30,043 nt of DNA from a virus: the IMG/VR virus record IMGVR_UViG_3300025870_001462, positions 1-30,043 of that record; one strand, given 5' to 3'. The notes under the pieces are model-generated. The model saw only the letters and a program-made list of their open reading frames with translations, made no database searches and was not told the DNA's origin. A program made the position numbers and the translations under genes. Shown piece by piece: positions 13,526 through 20,653 of this stretch (position 1 is its first letter; each line of letters opens with the position of its first letter).

Positions 13526-13875
13526 AATAGTATAAGGAATGAGGAAAATCCGACCAGGCGATAAGAACTCAAACCTTTAGGCGCACGGGGAAAGCCTGAC
13601 AATCACGTCAAACGTACCCAAAAACCTAGGTAAGGAAGAGGCCCTCTGACCTAGGTGGGTATACTCGCCGGTACCGATTAAACCCGGACGTTTGCTACTA
13701 ACGACATTGTAGATAAGGGGAGGGACGCTGCAGGAAAGTCCCTCCCACGAAAACTTCTTAATACTGCATAGTACGAGCAAAGAAACGTAACAGGTAGGTA
13801 GGTGCTAGCAACCGAACCCGTAAAATCCTGGTGAGGGACTAAGTTAAGACTACTATTCAGTATTAAGAAGTTTGA

Positions 13876-13949
13876 TAGGGTGTAGTATAATGGTAGTACA
13901 ACGGATTCCAAACCCGTTGGCGTGGGTTCGATTCCTACCACCCTAGCCA
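13876..13949 (+). tRNA. tRNA-Trp(CCA), one mismatch in the anticodon stem
   Basis: Acceptor TAGGGTG/CACCCTA is perfect, with discriminator G as in tRNA-Trp and encoded CCA. The D stem is GTAT/GTAC and the T arm GTGGG-TTCGATT-CCTAC. The anticodon loop is TTCCAAA (anticodon CCA) on stem ACGGA/CCCGT, with an A-C mismatch next to the loop. A Gly(TCC) reading would require a worse stem. It starts 2 nt after the long 13751-13873 helix. Confidence 0.8.
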
Positions 13950-13953
13950 ATTA

Positions 13954-14030
13954 CTCGGTGTAGCGCAGTCTGGTAGCGCATTTGGTTTGGGACCAAAGGG
14001 TCGGGAGTTCGAATCTCTCCACCGAGACCA
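13954..14030 (+). tRNA. tRNA-Pro(TGG)
   Basis: Acceptor CTCGGTG/CACCGAG with discriminator A and encoded CCA. D stem GCGC/GCGC, anticodon loop TTTGGGA (TGG), T arm GGGAGTTCGAATCTCTC. All arms are canonical. It lies 4 nt after tRNA-Trp. Confidence 0.95.
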
Positions 14031-14191
14031 AGAATTCCCGCCTCACTAGTCTTTGACTGGAGGGTAATAGGTTCACCGTATGGGGACCCGGGAACACATA
14101 GCCAAGGTCCTAGACGTTGTGAAGCTACAGGCTTTGTATGTAGTTAGAAAGCTAGGAGACCTGTCAGTAGGGTCTAAACTGACACTTATTT

Positions 14192-14267
14192 GCGGGTAAG
14201 CACACGGGTTGTGTCGCCGGCCTTCCAAGCCGTGCTGAGTGGGGTTCGAATCCCTCTATCCGCTCCA
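14192..14267 (+). tRNA. tRNA-Gly(TCC)-like, aberrant
   Basis: 76 nt with acceptor GCGGGTA/TATCCGC, discriminator T as in bacterial tRNA-Gly, and encoded CCA. The anticodon loop CTTCCAA gives TCC. However, the D arm collapses into ACAC-GGGTT-GTGT with a 5-nt loop, and the outermost pairs of the anticodon stem (C-T) and T stem (T-C) are mismatched. The usual U8-A9 is absent. It is either a divergent tRNA or a decayed one kept as a tRNA-like domain of the large RNA. Confidence 0.6.
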
Positions 14268-14663
14268 AAGTTCTAACGGTGTGTCTGGGAACGAGGCATT
14301 CACTTTACGATCAATAACGTTGCTGGTAAAACCGATAAATTCCTCCTCAGGATTTGCAACAAGATCGACGTTAGGATACAAGTAGTCCACTGTTACCCAT
14401 ATACAGCTTCGTGCTGGGGAGCATAACAGGAACGGTGAATGTTTACACTGTGAGGCAGGTTGATCGCTGCCAAGGGAATTAGGGACTTAGGACAACCTTA
14501 ACCGGCTCTCCTTTGGTGTATAGCCACTTTATCCTGCCTAGACCAAAAGAATTCTGGCGAATATACCGCCCGTGAAATACCGGTGTCGTGAAAACCAGAT
14601 AGGCAGGGACAGCCTGGGAGAGGTGTAACACACAGCCCGAAGTCCATATAGAAGACCTGAGTA

Positions 14664-14698
14664 ATAGGGAGATCATTAATTTGGTCTCCCTATTTTTG
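14664..14698 (+). terminator. Rho-independent terminator of the large RNA
   Basis: ATAGGGAGA(TC) pairs with (GG)TCTCCCTAT across an 8-nt loop (11 pairs, one wobble), followed by TTTTTG. Its 3' arm and T-run recur at 15172-15187. Confidence 0.85.
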
Positions 14699-14706
14699 TA
14701 TAAATA
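14699..14706 (+). promoter_or_regulatory. T4-type late promoter
   Basis: TATAAATA begins immediately after the terminator T-run. With T4 spacing the start would be near 14712, only about 2 nt before the ATG at 14714, so the message would be nearly leaderless. No purine-rich ribosome binding site precedes that ATG. Confidence 0.6.
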
Positions 14707-14713
14707 AAGCATT

Positions 14714-15172
14714 ATGATTGATTACGTAGATACACATGCCACAAGAATAACAAATTACAGTTTTGTAAAGGAATTGTGTTATCGTAATTTAGAATACTCT
14801 AAAAAGGTAGAGTATAGATTAAGCAAATTACAGCAAACTAAATTTGATTTTATACATATCCCAGAGTTTGAATTTAAAAGACAAGATACGTTTATAACAA
14901 TTGAATGCGAATTTATTAAAGGCTACTGCGCTTCAGGCAATGTTAACGATATCTATAAAGATTTAGTATCACATGACTGGACTTTTACTGATCCACACCC
15001 ATCTAATTTTATTGAATGTAAAAAAAGTAAAAAAATTTATGCTATTGATTTAGACTCTTTTGACTATGTGCCTGATATTAATGAACGCAAAGCTTTTTGG
15101 ATTGATAAAGAATGGCCTGCACAAATCAAGTACCATCAATTTAATATGGATGGATTAATAGGGAAACCTTAG
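14714..15172 (+). CDS. Small kinase-like (APH/RIO-type) protein
   Basis: Protein of 152 residues. DWTFTDPHPSNFIE resembles the catalytic loop of aminoglycoside phosphotransferase, RIO and WaaP kinases (Asp, then HPxN), and IYAIDLDSF resembles their metal-binding DFD segment. The part before it (TFITIECEFIKGYC) looks like strand 5 and the hinge. The Gly-rich loop and the strand-3 Lys are missing, so the N-lobe is reduced and kinase activity is uncertain. It may phosphorylate a sugar or be a pseudokinase. It is a self-contained unit: late promoter before it, terminator overlapping its stop, and homologous terminators on both sides. Confidence 0.65.
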   Translation: MIDYVDTHATRITNYSFVKELCYRNLEYSKKVEYRLSKLQQTKFDFIHIPEFEFKRQDTFITIECEFIKGYCASGNVNDIYKDLVSHDWTFTDPHPSNFIECKKSKKIYAIDLDSFDYVPDINERKAFWIDKEWPAQIKYHQFNMDGLIGKP

Positions 15173-15190
15173 TCTCCCTATTTTTGTTTT
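15158..15190 (+). terminator. Terminator after the kinase-like gene
   Basis: ATAGGGA-A-AC pairs with GT-C-TCCCTAT around a CTTA loop (9 pairs, one mismatch), followed by TTTTTGTTTT. The stop codon of the kinase-like gene lies in the hairpin. It shares a 16-nt arm and T-run (15172-15187) with the terminator at 14664. Confidence 0.8.
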
Positions 15191-15515
15191 ACTTTTTACC
15201 TACAGCATCAGCAGCAAAGAATGCTGAAACCAACACTGCAATAGATGCAAAGTATGTCGGAGCGATATCAGCTACTAAGCCAGCCGCTGTATCTAAATTT
15301 AACCATGAGGTTAAGATAATCGCTAATGGATATACTAACAATCCAATCAATGAGAACCAAGCCATCTTACGAATAGCATCTCTTTGTGCGTCTTTATCTT
15401 CTAAAGCTTTACGCTTAAATTCTAAATGCATCGCCAGTTCTTCAGCTGAGATATGACCGTCTCCGTTCACATCAATTGCTGCCGCTGCTTCTGCATCGAT
15501 AGTTGTTTCTGCCAT
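15189..15515 (-). CDS. EF-hand membrane protein
   Basis: Protein of 108 residues, with the start chosen at MAETT because GGAGAA lies 5 nt upstream; an open frame continues 11 codons further. Residues 15-26 (DVNGDGHISAEE) form a complete EF-hand loop with ligands at positions 1, 3, 5, 9 and 12. A charged helix (EFKRKALEDKDAQRDAIRK) leads into two membrane helices (about 52-71 and 86-105), and the tail is VGKK. It is likely a Ca2+-binding membrane protein. Isolated on the minus strand, its promoter is unclear; TATAAT-like bases lie near 15570. Confidence 0.82.
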   Translation of the reverse strand: MAETTIDAEAAAAIDVNGDGHISAEELAMHLEFKRKALEDKDAQRDAIRKMAWFSLIGLLVYPLAIILTSWLNLDTAAGLVADIAPTYFASIAVLVSAFFAADAVGKK

Positions 15516-15574
15516 TTTATTCTCCATTAAATTAAAAATTTTATACATAACGAAGAACTCACTATCTTATTTAT

Positions 15575-15582
15575 TATAAATA
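15575..15582 (+). promoter_or_regulatory. T4-type late promoter for the structural genes
   Basis: TATAAATA followed by ATAATACG. The predicted start near 15588 leaves a leader of about 34 nt that contains AGGAGGAG before the ATG at 15622. It is the only clear promoter before the long plus-strand run to 29007. Confidence 0.75.
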
Positions 15583-15621
15583 ATAATACGCTAATAGTCA
15601 ATTTTATAGGAGGAGACGACG

Positions 15622-15813
15622 ATGGCAATCAGAGTAAATGGCGAAGATGTAATCACCAACGCCCGAGCATTGGCAAACATTTCAGGCGCAGACGCAACAA
15701 GTGGCCGAGCAATTAACAACTCAATTAAAACTCAGCAAAACATTCTTAAAATATTTGATTCCGCTGGAAACGAAGTACGTACTTTATACTGTGCTGTTGA
15801 AACACCAATTTAA
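15622..15813 (+). CDS. Small conserved phage protein, probably virion-associated
   Basis: Protein of 63 residues with a very strong ribosome binding site. Begins MAIRVNGEDVITNARALANI and ends NEVRTLYCAVETPI. Short proteins with a VNG..VI..ARAL start occur near tail-fibre genes of marine T4-like phages and resemble the repeat unit of fibre proteins. The late promoter and the following structural-type gene support a virion role. No enzymatic motif. Confidence 0.65.
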   Translation: MAIRVNGEDVITNARALANISGADATSGRAINNSIKTQQNILKIFDSAGNEVRTLYCAVETPI

Positions 15814-15823
15814 GGGGTAGGTT

Positions 15824-16849
15824 ATGACAGCTCGATTAGGATTATTCATGTCGGCTCCTGCCGGGGAGCCGTTTCAACAAATTAACGAAATGCCCACAAT
15901 CGGGATGAATAGTGTTCATGACTTTGCAAGCTATGTTTTATCTACTAATCCTGCAGTAAGGTTAGAAGTAAATACCTCTAATGGCTCACTAATGGGTGGG
16001 CAACCTTTTGTAGACACTTATTATATAGCTGGTGCTTATACTACTCGTGTTGATAGATTTTCAACAGCAGCAGAAACACCAAACGTTAGCCAGTCAACAG
16101 ACAACTATAGCAGATTAAGAATTATCAGAGACACTCCATCCTTACCTACAGGTGACGCAAATAACTTACAATATCCACTGTATCTTTATGATGATAGCGG
16201 TACTACCCAACTTAGGACAATGACTCGTCAGGATTTTATTGATAGCTTTGTTACTCCTGCACTTCCAAGAGTGTTAAATTCTGGTTACTATAATGGAAGT
16301 ACTGGTCAAGGTAACGGCGGAATATATTTTATGACCACGAGTACTAGCCCAACAAATGGTACGCTTGTTTCAGCTACGCCAGTGGCAGTAAACGGTGTAG
16401 CAAACTTAGCTGCTTATACCTCGGGTGGTATACCTGAAACACAAAAACAAAACTCGGATACAAATTATTATATTGCTAAATGTACACCAGATCCAACATC
16501 CTTTGATTTGTATGATCCTGATTTAGAATTTTATGATTTGCCACTTTATTTTAATGCTGGCGATGAAACAATTAGAGTTCATACTCCAACCACGTGGGCA
16601 AACCTTCTTAATCCATTTTTAAGATATTACACGGGTAATACCGGTACTGGATATACAGTTGATTATAACTTGAGTGGTAATGGTGCTCAAGTTGGTACAA
16701 CCTATACTGACACAAGACGTACTCCAACTGGCACCGGCTATACTACTCGTTTTGTTAACGCGGACGATTATCGTACTCAAGAATTCCCAACTGGTACTGC
16801 GAGTACTATTTCAGCAAATACAAAACGACTATATGTAGAAAACATTTAA
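15824..16849 (+). CDS. Putative virion structural / tail-fibre-like protein
   Basis: Protein of 341 residues. It is rich in Thr, Asn, Gly, Ser and Tyr with few Lys, typical of beta-structured fibre or decoration proteins (TGNTGTGYTVDYNLSGNG, RRTPTGTGYTTRFVN). It lacks a signal peptide, membrane segments or catalytic motifs. It follows the small VNG protein by 10 nt under the late promoter at 15575. The role is inferred from composition and context; no family is recognised. It is a possible substrate for the modifying enzymes downstream. Confidence 0.62.
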   Translation: MTARLGLFMSAPAGEPFQQINEMPTIGMNSVHDFASYVLSTNPAVRLEVNTSNGSLMGGQPFVDTYYIAGAYTTRVDRFSTAAETPNVSQSTDNYSRLRIIRDTPSLPTGDANNLQYPLYLYDDSGTTQLRTMTRQDFIDSFVTPALPRVLNSGYYNGSTGQGNGGIYFMTTSTSPTNGTLVSATPVAVNGVANLAAYTSGGIPETQKQNSDTNYYIAKCTPDPTSFDLYDPDLEFYDLPLYFNAGDETIRVHTPTTWANLLNPFLRYYTGNTGTGYTVDYNLSGNGAQVGTTYTDTRRTPTGTGYTTRFVNADDYRTQEFPTGTASTISANTKRLYVENI

Positions 16850-16867
16850 CAAATAAGGAAAAACAAA

Positions 16868-17446
16868 ATGGCAGAATTTAGTGGAAAAGTGGTTGACGCT
16901 CAGTTTGTAGATGCAGAACATTCTATCATTAAAGTTTTGTATGAACAAGACGAACTAATTATGGTATATAACTTGGATGTAAATCCAGACCACCCAGATT
17001 ATAAAGAGCTTATGTCCGAAGGATGGAATTTAGAAAAGATCGCTGAATCTACGGCTGAATATAAAAAGGCTGAGTCAGCGGCATTTAATATTGAAGTTAA
17101 CGAGGCAGCAAGAGCGCTTGCCCAAGAAATGCTTGGTATGAAAGTTCTTCAGGATGAGCGAGATCGTCTTGCAGCAGAAAAAGAAAAGCTGGGAGAGCAA
17201 GTCAATTCAAAAGAAGAAGTTTTAATTGGACTTGATAAAGAATTTAAAATCAAAACAAACCAAGTCGATAGTGCTTACTTTGAACATTTATGGGAAATGA
17301 ATGAAAACAAAGAAGAGCTTTTTAAGTTTAAACTTTGGGCACTTGAATTAGATGCAGTTAAAGATGCAGGTAAAGAAATTAAGTCCTCTATTAGAAAGGC
17401 AACACGTATTTCGCAAGGTTTAGCGATTATTGATGCATTAATGTAA
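16868..17446 (+). CDS. Helical hypothetical protein, possible fibre partner
   Basis: Protein of 192 residues. An N-terminal beta part (VVDAQFVDAEHSIIKVLYEQ, LIMVYNLDVNPDHPDY) is followed by a long helical region with coiled-coil character (LQDERDRLAAEKEKLGEQ, WALELDAVKDAGKEI). AAGGAAAAAC precedes the start. The short beta domain plus coiled coil would fit a tail-fibre adaptor or assembly protein. I recall similar unannotated proteins in marine T4-like phages. The next gene starts directly after its stop. Confidence 0.65.
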   Translation: MAEFSGKVVDAQFVDAEHSIIKVLYEQDELIMVYNLDVNPDHPDYKELMSEGWNLEKIAESTAEYKKAESAAFNIEVNEAARALAQEMLGMKVLQDERDRLAAEKEKLGEQVNSKEEVLIGLDKEFKIKTNQVDSAYFEHLWEMNENKEELFKFKLWALELDAVKDAGKEIKSSIRKATRISQGLAIIDALM

Positions 17447-18148
17447 ATGCCTTATATAGATAATGATTTGACCGCGATGGTAGACCTTTCAACCTATTGC
17501 AATGCGTCATGCCCGCAGTGTCACCGAACAGACCAAGAAGATATTTCTAAAAAGAACTATTGGCTCCCTTTAGTTCAATGGTCGTTTGAAACCTTCAAAC
17601 AAAGATTTCCAAAACAATCTCTTTACAGATACAGGCAAATCATTTGCTGTGGTACATGGGGTGATCCTATGATGAATAAAGATATTATGAAAATCATAAA
17701 ATATATTTTATCAAGCAATAACAAAACATTAGTAATTGTTAACACCAACGCAAGTCTAAGAGATGAAGATTGGTGGTGGGAACTTGGTATGATAAGTTAC
17801 AAATATCATCATAGGCTTGAGGTCATATTTGATATTGATGGAGTTACACAAGAGCAGCATGCTAAATATAGAGTAGGAACAGAACTGGATAAAGTGCTAA
17901 CACATATGAGAGCCTTTACTGAGTCTGGATCAATTGCTAAATGCTTTACTATCGTGTTTGAACACAACCAAGATGACGTTGAAAAAATAGGTGAATTAGC
18001 TAAAGCAAATGGAGCAAGTGCTATGTACATCCAACCTTCAAATAGATTTGATAAAAACCCAGAGCAATTTAGATATATCCAAGAAGGAAAAATAAGACAC
18101 TTAAAACCACCCACAAAATATACTGAATTTAAGGCTATAGGATTATGA
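17447..18148 (+). CDS. Radical SAM protein, core of split pair 1
   Basis: Protein of 233 residues. STYCNASCPQCHRTD carries the CxxxCxxC that binds the 4Fe-4S cluster and SAM (Cys18, 22, 25). ICCGTWGDPMMN is the Gly-rich SAM-binding strand, and VIVNTNAS and LEVIFDIDGVTQEQHAKYR are the following barrel strands, with the R.GT pattern of SPASM-type enzymes. No C-terminal auxiliary-cluster domain is present; the next gene supplies one. Related enzymes modify peptides, proteins or sugars. First gene of the modification cluster; it overlaps the next gene by 4 nt. Confidence 0.88.
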   Translation: MPYIDNDLTAMVDLSTYCNASCPQCHRTDQEDISKKNYWLPLVQWSFETFKQRFPKQSLYRYRQIICCGTWGDPMMNKDIMKIIKYILSSNNKTLVIVNTNASLRDEDWWWELGMISYKYHHRLEVIFDIDGVTQEQHAKYRVGTELDKVLTHMRAFTESGSIAKCFTIVFEHNQDDVEKIGELAKANGASAMYIQPSNRFDKNPEQFRYIQEGKIRHLKPPTKYTEFKAIGL

Positions 18149-18531
18149 AAAAAATACGTTGTTCTTTCTTTGAAAAAAATGAATTAAATATAAATCCAGA
18201 CGGTCAGGTATATCCATGCTGCTTTTTTGCTAATACTCTTTTCATAGCAAAACAATTTGGGTATCCAAAGCAAGGTGATATAGATCTTAGAGAAGAAGAC
18301 AGCACCCATATACAAAACGGATTACAAAACTCTGAGTCTATAGCAGTCGGAGTAATAGACAACAATCCAATATATAAAGAGTATGTTGAAAACGAAGCTG
18401 ATTATAATTTAGATAATAAAAGCATTAGTGAAATAATAAACTCTGAATGGTATCTTAAACTTGAAGAGTCTCGTAAAACTTGGGATACCGCTCCTCAAGT
18501 ATGTAAAAATTGGTGCACTGTTAATGACTAA
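18145..18531 (+). CDS. Stand-alone SPASM-like Fe-S domain, partner of pair 1
   Basis: Protein of 128 residues. It starts KKIRCSFFEKNELNINPDGQ, then VYPCCF, and ends APQVCKNWC (Cys6, 25, 26, 120, 124). NINPDGxVxPCC and a late CxxxC are the hallmarks of the SPASM/twitch auxiliary cluster domain that normally forms the C-terminus of radical SAM enzymes. Here it is a separate protein coupled to the upstream core (ATGA). ISEIINSEWYLKLEESR matches the I...W......R spacer of SPASM domains. It probably assembles with the core into one enzyme. Confidence 0.8.
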   Translation: MKKIRCSFFEKNELNINPDGQVYPCCFFANTLFIAKQFGYPKQGDIDLREEDSTHIQNGLQNSESIAVGVIDNNPIYKEYVENEADYNLDNKSISEIINSEWYLKLEESRKTWDTAPQVCKNWCTVND

Positions 18532-19222
18532 AATTGTTGATTTCTATAATCGTTCATATGACAAAAGCGACTTCAAACATCATAGAAGGCCTGGTAATAG
18601 AAATATCAATATGGATATAACTAATAGGTGTACTCTAGAATGCGTAACATGCGAAAGACAATATCGTATTCGGTTAAAGGGAAAGGTTGTGGGAGAAGTT
18701 TTATCAGTGTCTGATTTTGAAAAATACATACCGTGGTTCGACCACTTTGATTTTTGTGGACAAGTTTCAGATCCTAGCATGCATCCTGAGTTTGATAAGA
18801 TTTTAGAGCTTGTAGCAAAAAACGATAAGAGCGCTGATGTTCATAACACTGCTTCTCAAAGACCGGAAAGATGGTATAGAAAAATGTTTGATATATCATC
18901 AGGTACTAGAATAGCGTGGCGGTTTGGAATAGATGGATTACCAAAAGATTCTCATATATATCGGACAAGGCAAGACGGTCAAAAGTTATTTGATATGATG
19001 TCTATTGCTGCAGAATATAATCCCAAATTTAGAATTTATTGGAAATATATTATTTTTAATTACAATCAACATGATATAGAAGAATGTAAACAAATGGCTA
19101 AAGACATGGGAGTAATATTTAATACTGTTAACTCAAGAAGACATCCACCAGGTTTGAGACCAGATGAAGAATTGACTTCAAAACTTGCTATGGATAATAC
19201 ATATTTTTATCCAAATGACTGA
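18524..19222 (+). CDS. Radical SAM protein, core of split pair 2
   Basis: Protein of 232 residues from ATG 18524, which overlaps the previous stop by 8 nt. DITNRCTLECVTCERQ holds CxxxCxxC (Cys36, 40, 43). FDFCGQVSDPSMHPEF is the Gly-rich strand, and WRFGIDGLPKDSHIYRTRQ is the later barrel strand with the SPASM-like Y/HRTR pattern. It resembles the upstream core in length and lack of a C-terminal auxiliary domain, so the two look like diverged paralogues. The substrate is unknown. Confidence 0.86.
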   Translation: MTKIVDFYNRSYDKSDFKHHRRPGNRNINMDITNRCTLECVTCERQYRIRLKGKVVGEVLSVSDFEKYIPWFDHFDFCGQVSDPSMHPEFDKILELVAKNDKSADVHNTASQRPERWYRKMFDISSGTRIAWRFGIDGLPKDSHIYRTRQDGQKLFDMMSIAAEYNPKFRIYWKYIIFNYNQHDIEECKQMAKDMGVIFNTVNSRRHPPGLRPDEELTSKLAMDNTYFYPND

Positions 19223-19556
19223 AAAATTTGATCCAATATGTATGACTAAAAGTGAAGGTATGGCTCATACCTGCTCAGGACATTTGATTCCGTGTTGCCA
19301 TCTTGATTACATTGCCAATAGCGATCCCGCATATAGAGAACTACTTAAAGACAAATTAAAACTATCAAACAATGATAGTGTGGAAGATATATTAACTTCT
19401 GACGAATGGTTAAATTTTGGGCGAGCCGTTTTTAAAGGATTAAATGAAGGAATAGAATATGCTCCTACCTCTTGTCAAAGAAAATGTGGTCCAAAAGATG
19501 GTTGGGATCCTAATAATACATCTAAGCTAAACGAGTATCCTAAAGGTTGGAAATGA
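19215..19556 (+). CDS. Stand-alone SPASM-like Fe-S domain, partner of pair 2
   Basis: Protein of 113 residues from ATG 19215, overlapping the core gene by 8 nt. Cys9, Cys20 and the pair Cys27-Cys28 (HLIPCCHLD), then SCQRKCG, parallel the partner of pair 1. SVEDILTSDEWLNFGRAVF also matches the INSEWYLKLEESR region of that gene. This supports descent of both pairs from one duplicated pair. It likely supplies auxiliary 4Fe-4S ligands to the upstream core. Confidence 0.78.
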   Translation: MTEKFDPICMTKSEGMAHTCSGHLIPCCHLDYIANSDPAYRELLKDKLKLSNNDSVEDILTSDEWLNFGRAVFKGLNEGIEYAPTSCQRKCGPKDGWDPNNTSKLNEYPKGWK

Positions 19557-20653
19557 AACATTATTGCGCAGCACCTTTTACCCATATATCTATTGACCCA
19601 CGAGGCGTGCTGCTTCCATGCTGTAGATATAAAAAACCTTTATCAAACTTAGATGAAGAAAGAATAGACGAAGGTTGGAATAATCAAAACTTTCAGGATT
19701 TAAGAAATCAATTTTTAAATGGTGAAAAGCCCGAGGCTTGTTCTGATTGTTGGCATGCCGAGGAGTCTGGTAACCAAAGTTTACGAAGTGTTATTAATGG
19801 CTGGGCTCGTAATAAAAAGTTTGATTCGCCAATAGTAGAAGACGGTCCTGTTTATTATGAATTTAAAACGACTAATGTGTGTAATCTTAAATGCCGTATG
19901 TGTGGTTCTTTTAATTCAAGTCAAATAGCAAAAGAAACAGAGTCAGTAGAAACTCGCAAACATTATTTAAAGCATAAATTAATAGGTACACACCATGAGC
20001 CTATCATATATGAATGGCTTAAAAAAGCTGATTACATTCTCTTTGCAGGTGGTGAACCATTTGTAAACGAAGAAATCAAAAAGGTTATGACTTATATTGA
20101 TGAGCAAAACCTAAATGCAATAAGAACATTAATGGTAACAAACGGAACTTATTGGAATGAAAAATTTGTACGCCAATTAAAATCATTACTTGATTTAGAT
20201 ATAAGAATTAGCTTAGATGATATATACGAAAGAAATAATTATCAAAGGGAAGGTTCTGACTTTGATGTAATTGAACAAAACTTTATTAAGTTTTCAAAAA
20301 ACTTCTATGGAAAGGTGACGTTTAACTGTACTTTGAATTGGTATAATATATATCATATAGATGAATTTTTAGAATATGCTGACGACTTTAATACACCCGT
20401 GTCAATACAGTATGTAGAAAACCCGTCATATTTAAACATTAGTAATTTACCTATAGCTGTAAAAGAGGTTATATGTAATAAGTTTAAAGATACAAAGGAC
20501 GAAAGAATTAAAAAGATTATAAGACGAATGATGATTGATGGCGAAGATCAATTAGATAAGTTTTGGAAACACATAAAATATTATGATAAACTGCGAGGCA
20601 ACGATTTTAAAGTTGCTTTCCCAGAGTGGAGCAAGGTTCTTGAAAGCGTGTAA
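19553..20653 (+). CDS. Radical SAM protein with N-terminal twitch-like domain 1
   Basis: Protein of 366 residues from ATG 19553 (ATGA overlap). The Fe-S auxiliary motif comes first: C5AAPFTHISIDPRG, then PCC (23-24) and CSDCWHAEE (63, 66). The radical SAM core follows, with TTNVCNLKCRMCGS (Cys110, 114, 117), LFAGGEPF and MVTNGT. This inverted order, auxiliary cluster before core, matches proteins annotated as twitch domain-containing radical SAM. Conserved acidic residues in RISLDDIYERNNYQR follow the usual barrel strand. Target unknown. Confidence 0.87.
   Translation: MKHYCAAPFTHISIDPRGVLLPCCRYKKPLSNLDEERIDEGWNNQNFQDLRNQFLNGEKPEACSDCWHAEESGNQSLRSVINGWARNKKFDSPIVEDGPVYYEFKTTNVCNLKCRMCGSFNSSQIAKETESVETRKHYLKHKLIGTHHEPIIYEWLKKADYILFAGGEPFVNEEIKKVMTYIDEQNLNAIRTLMVTNGTYWNEKFVRQLKSLLDLDIRISLDDIYERNNYQREGSDFDVIEQNFIKFSKNFYGKVTFNCTLNWYNIYHIDEFLEYADDFNTPVSIQYVENPSYLNISNLPIAVKEVICNKFKDTKDERIKKIIRRMMIDGEDQLDKFWKHIKYYDKLRGNDFKVAFPEWSKVLESV

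Larger units (their letters stand above)
13532..14698 (+). ncRNA. Large structured RNA with embedded tRNAs (GOLLD-like candidate)
   Basis: A transcription unit of about 1.17 kb with its own promoter and a terminator at 14664, without a credible protein gene. Visible helices include: TACCC-(AAAA)-ACCTAGGT with ACCTAGGT-GGGTA (13615-13661); a 9-bp GGGAGGGAC/GTCCCTCCC (13718-13746); CAAACGT/ACGTTTG (13608/13687) interleaved with GGCGA/TCGCC; a 16-bp plus 6-bp helix (13751-13773 with 13851-13873); CATTCAC/GTGAATG enclosing CTGTTACCC..GGG..TAACAG (about 14300-14445); and a nested 3' domain GGACTT, CTCTCC, CCTGCCTA with matching partners (about 14482-14646). tRNA-Trp, tRNA-Pro and a tRNA-Gly-like gene lie inside it. 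GOLLD RNA is known as a giant tRNA-associated RNA of phages; the match is by architecture only. T4 stable RNAs C and D are a second precedent. Confidence 0.68.

Noticed and set aside
13540-13560. RNase P RNA: GAGGAAAATCC near the start of the large RNA, and GCAGGAAAGTCC at 13729, resemble its first conserved region
   Set aside because: No matching later conserved regions, and the second copy is the loop and arm of a 9-bp hairpin; the overall layout does not fit RNase P RNA.
13771-13778. AGTACGAG resembling the sarcin-ricin loop of 23S rRNA
   Set aside because: Only 8 nt match, no other rRNA sequence is nearby, and part of it is in the long helix.
13577-13950. Open frames on the minus strand across the large RNA, and another at 14479-14712
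   Set aside because: They run antisense through tRNA-Trp or the nested RNA helices, lack ribosome binding sites and have unnatural composition.
14030-14300. Group I intron or tmRNA between tRNA-Pro and the tRNA-Gly-like gene
   Set aside because: No intron core elements, no interrupted exon and no tmRNA tag frame or acceptor halves are visible.
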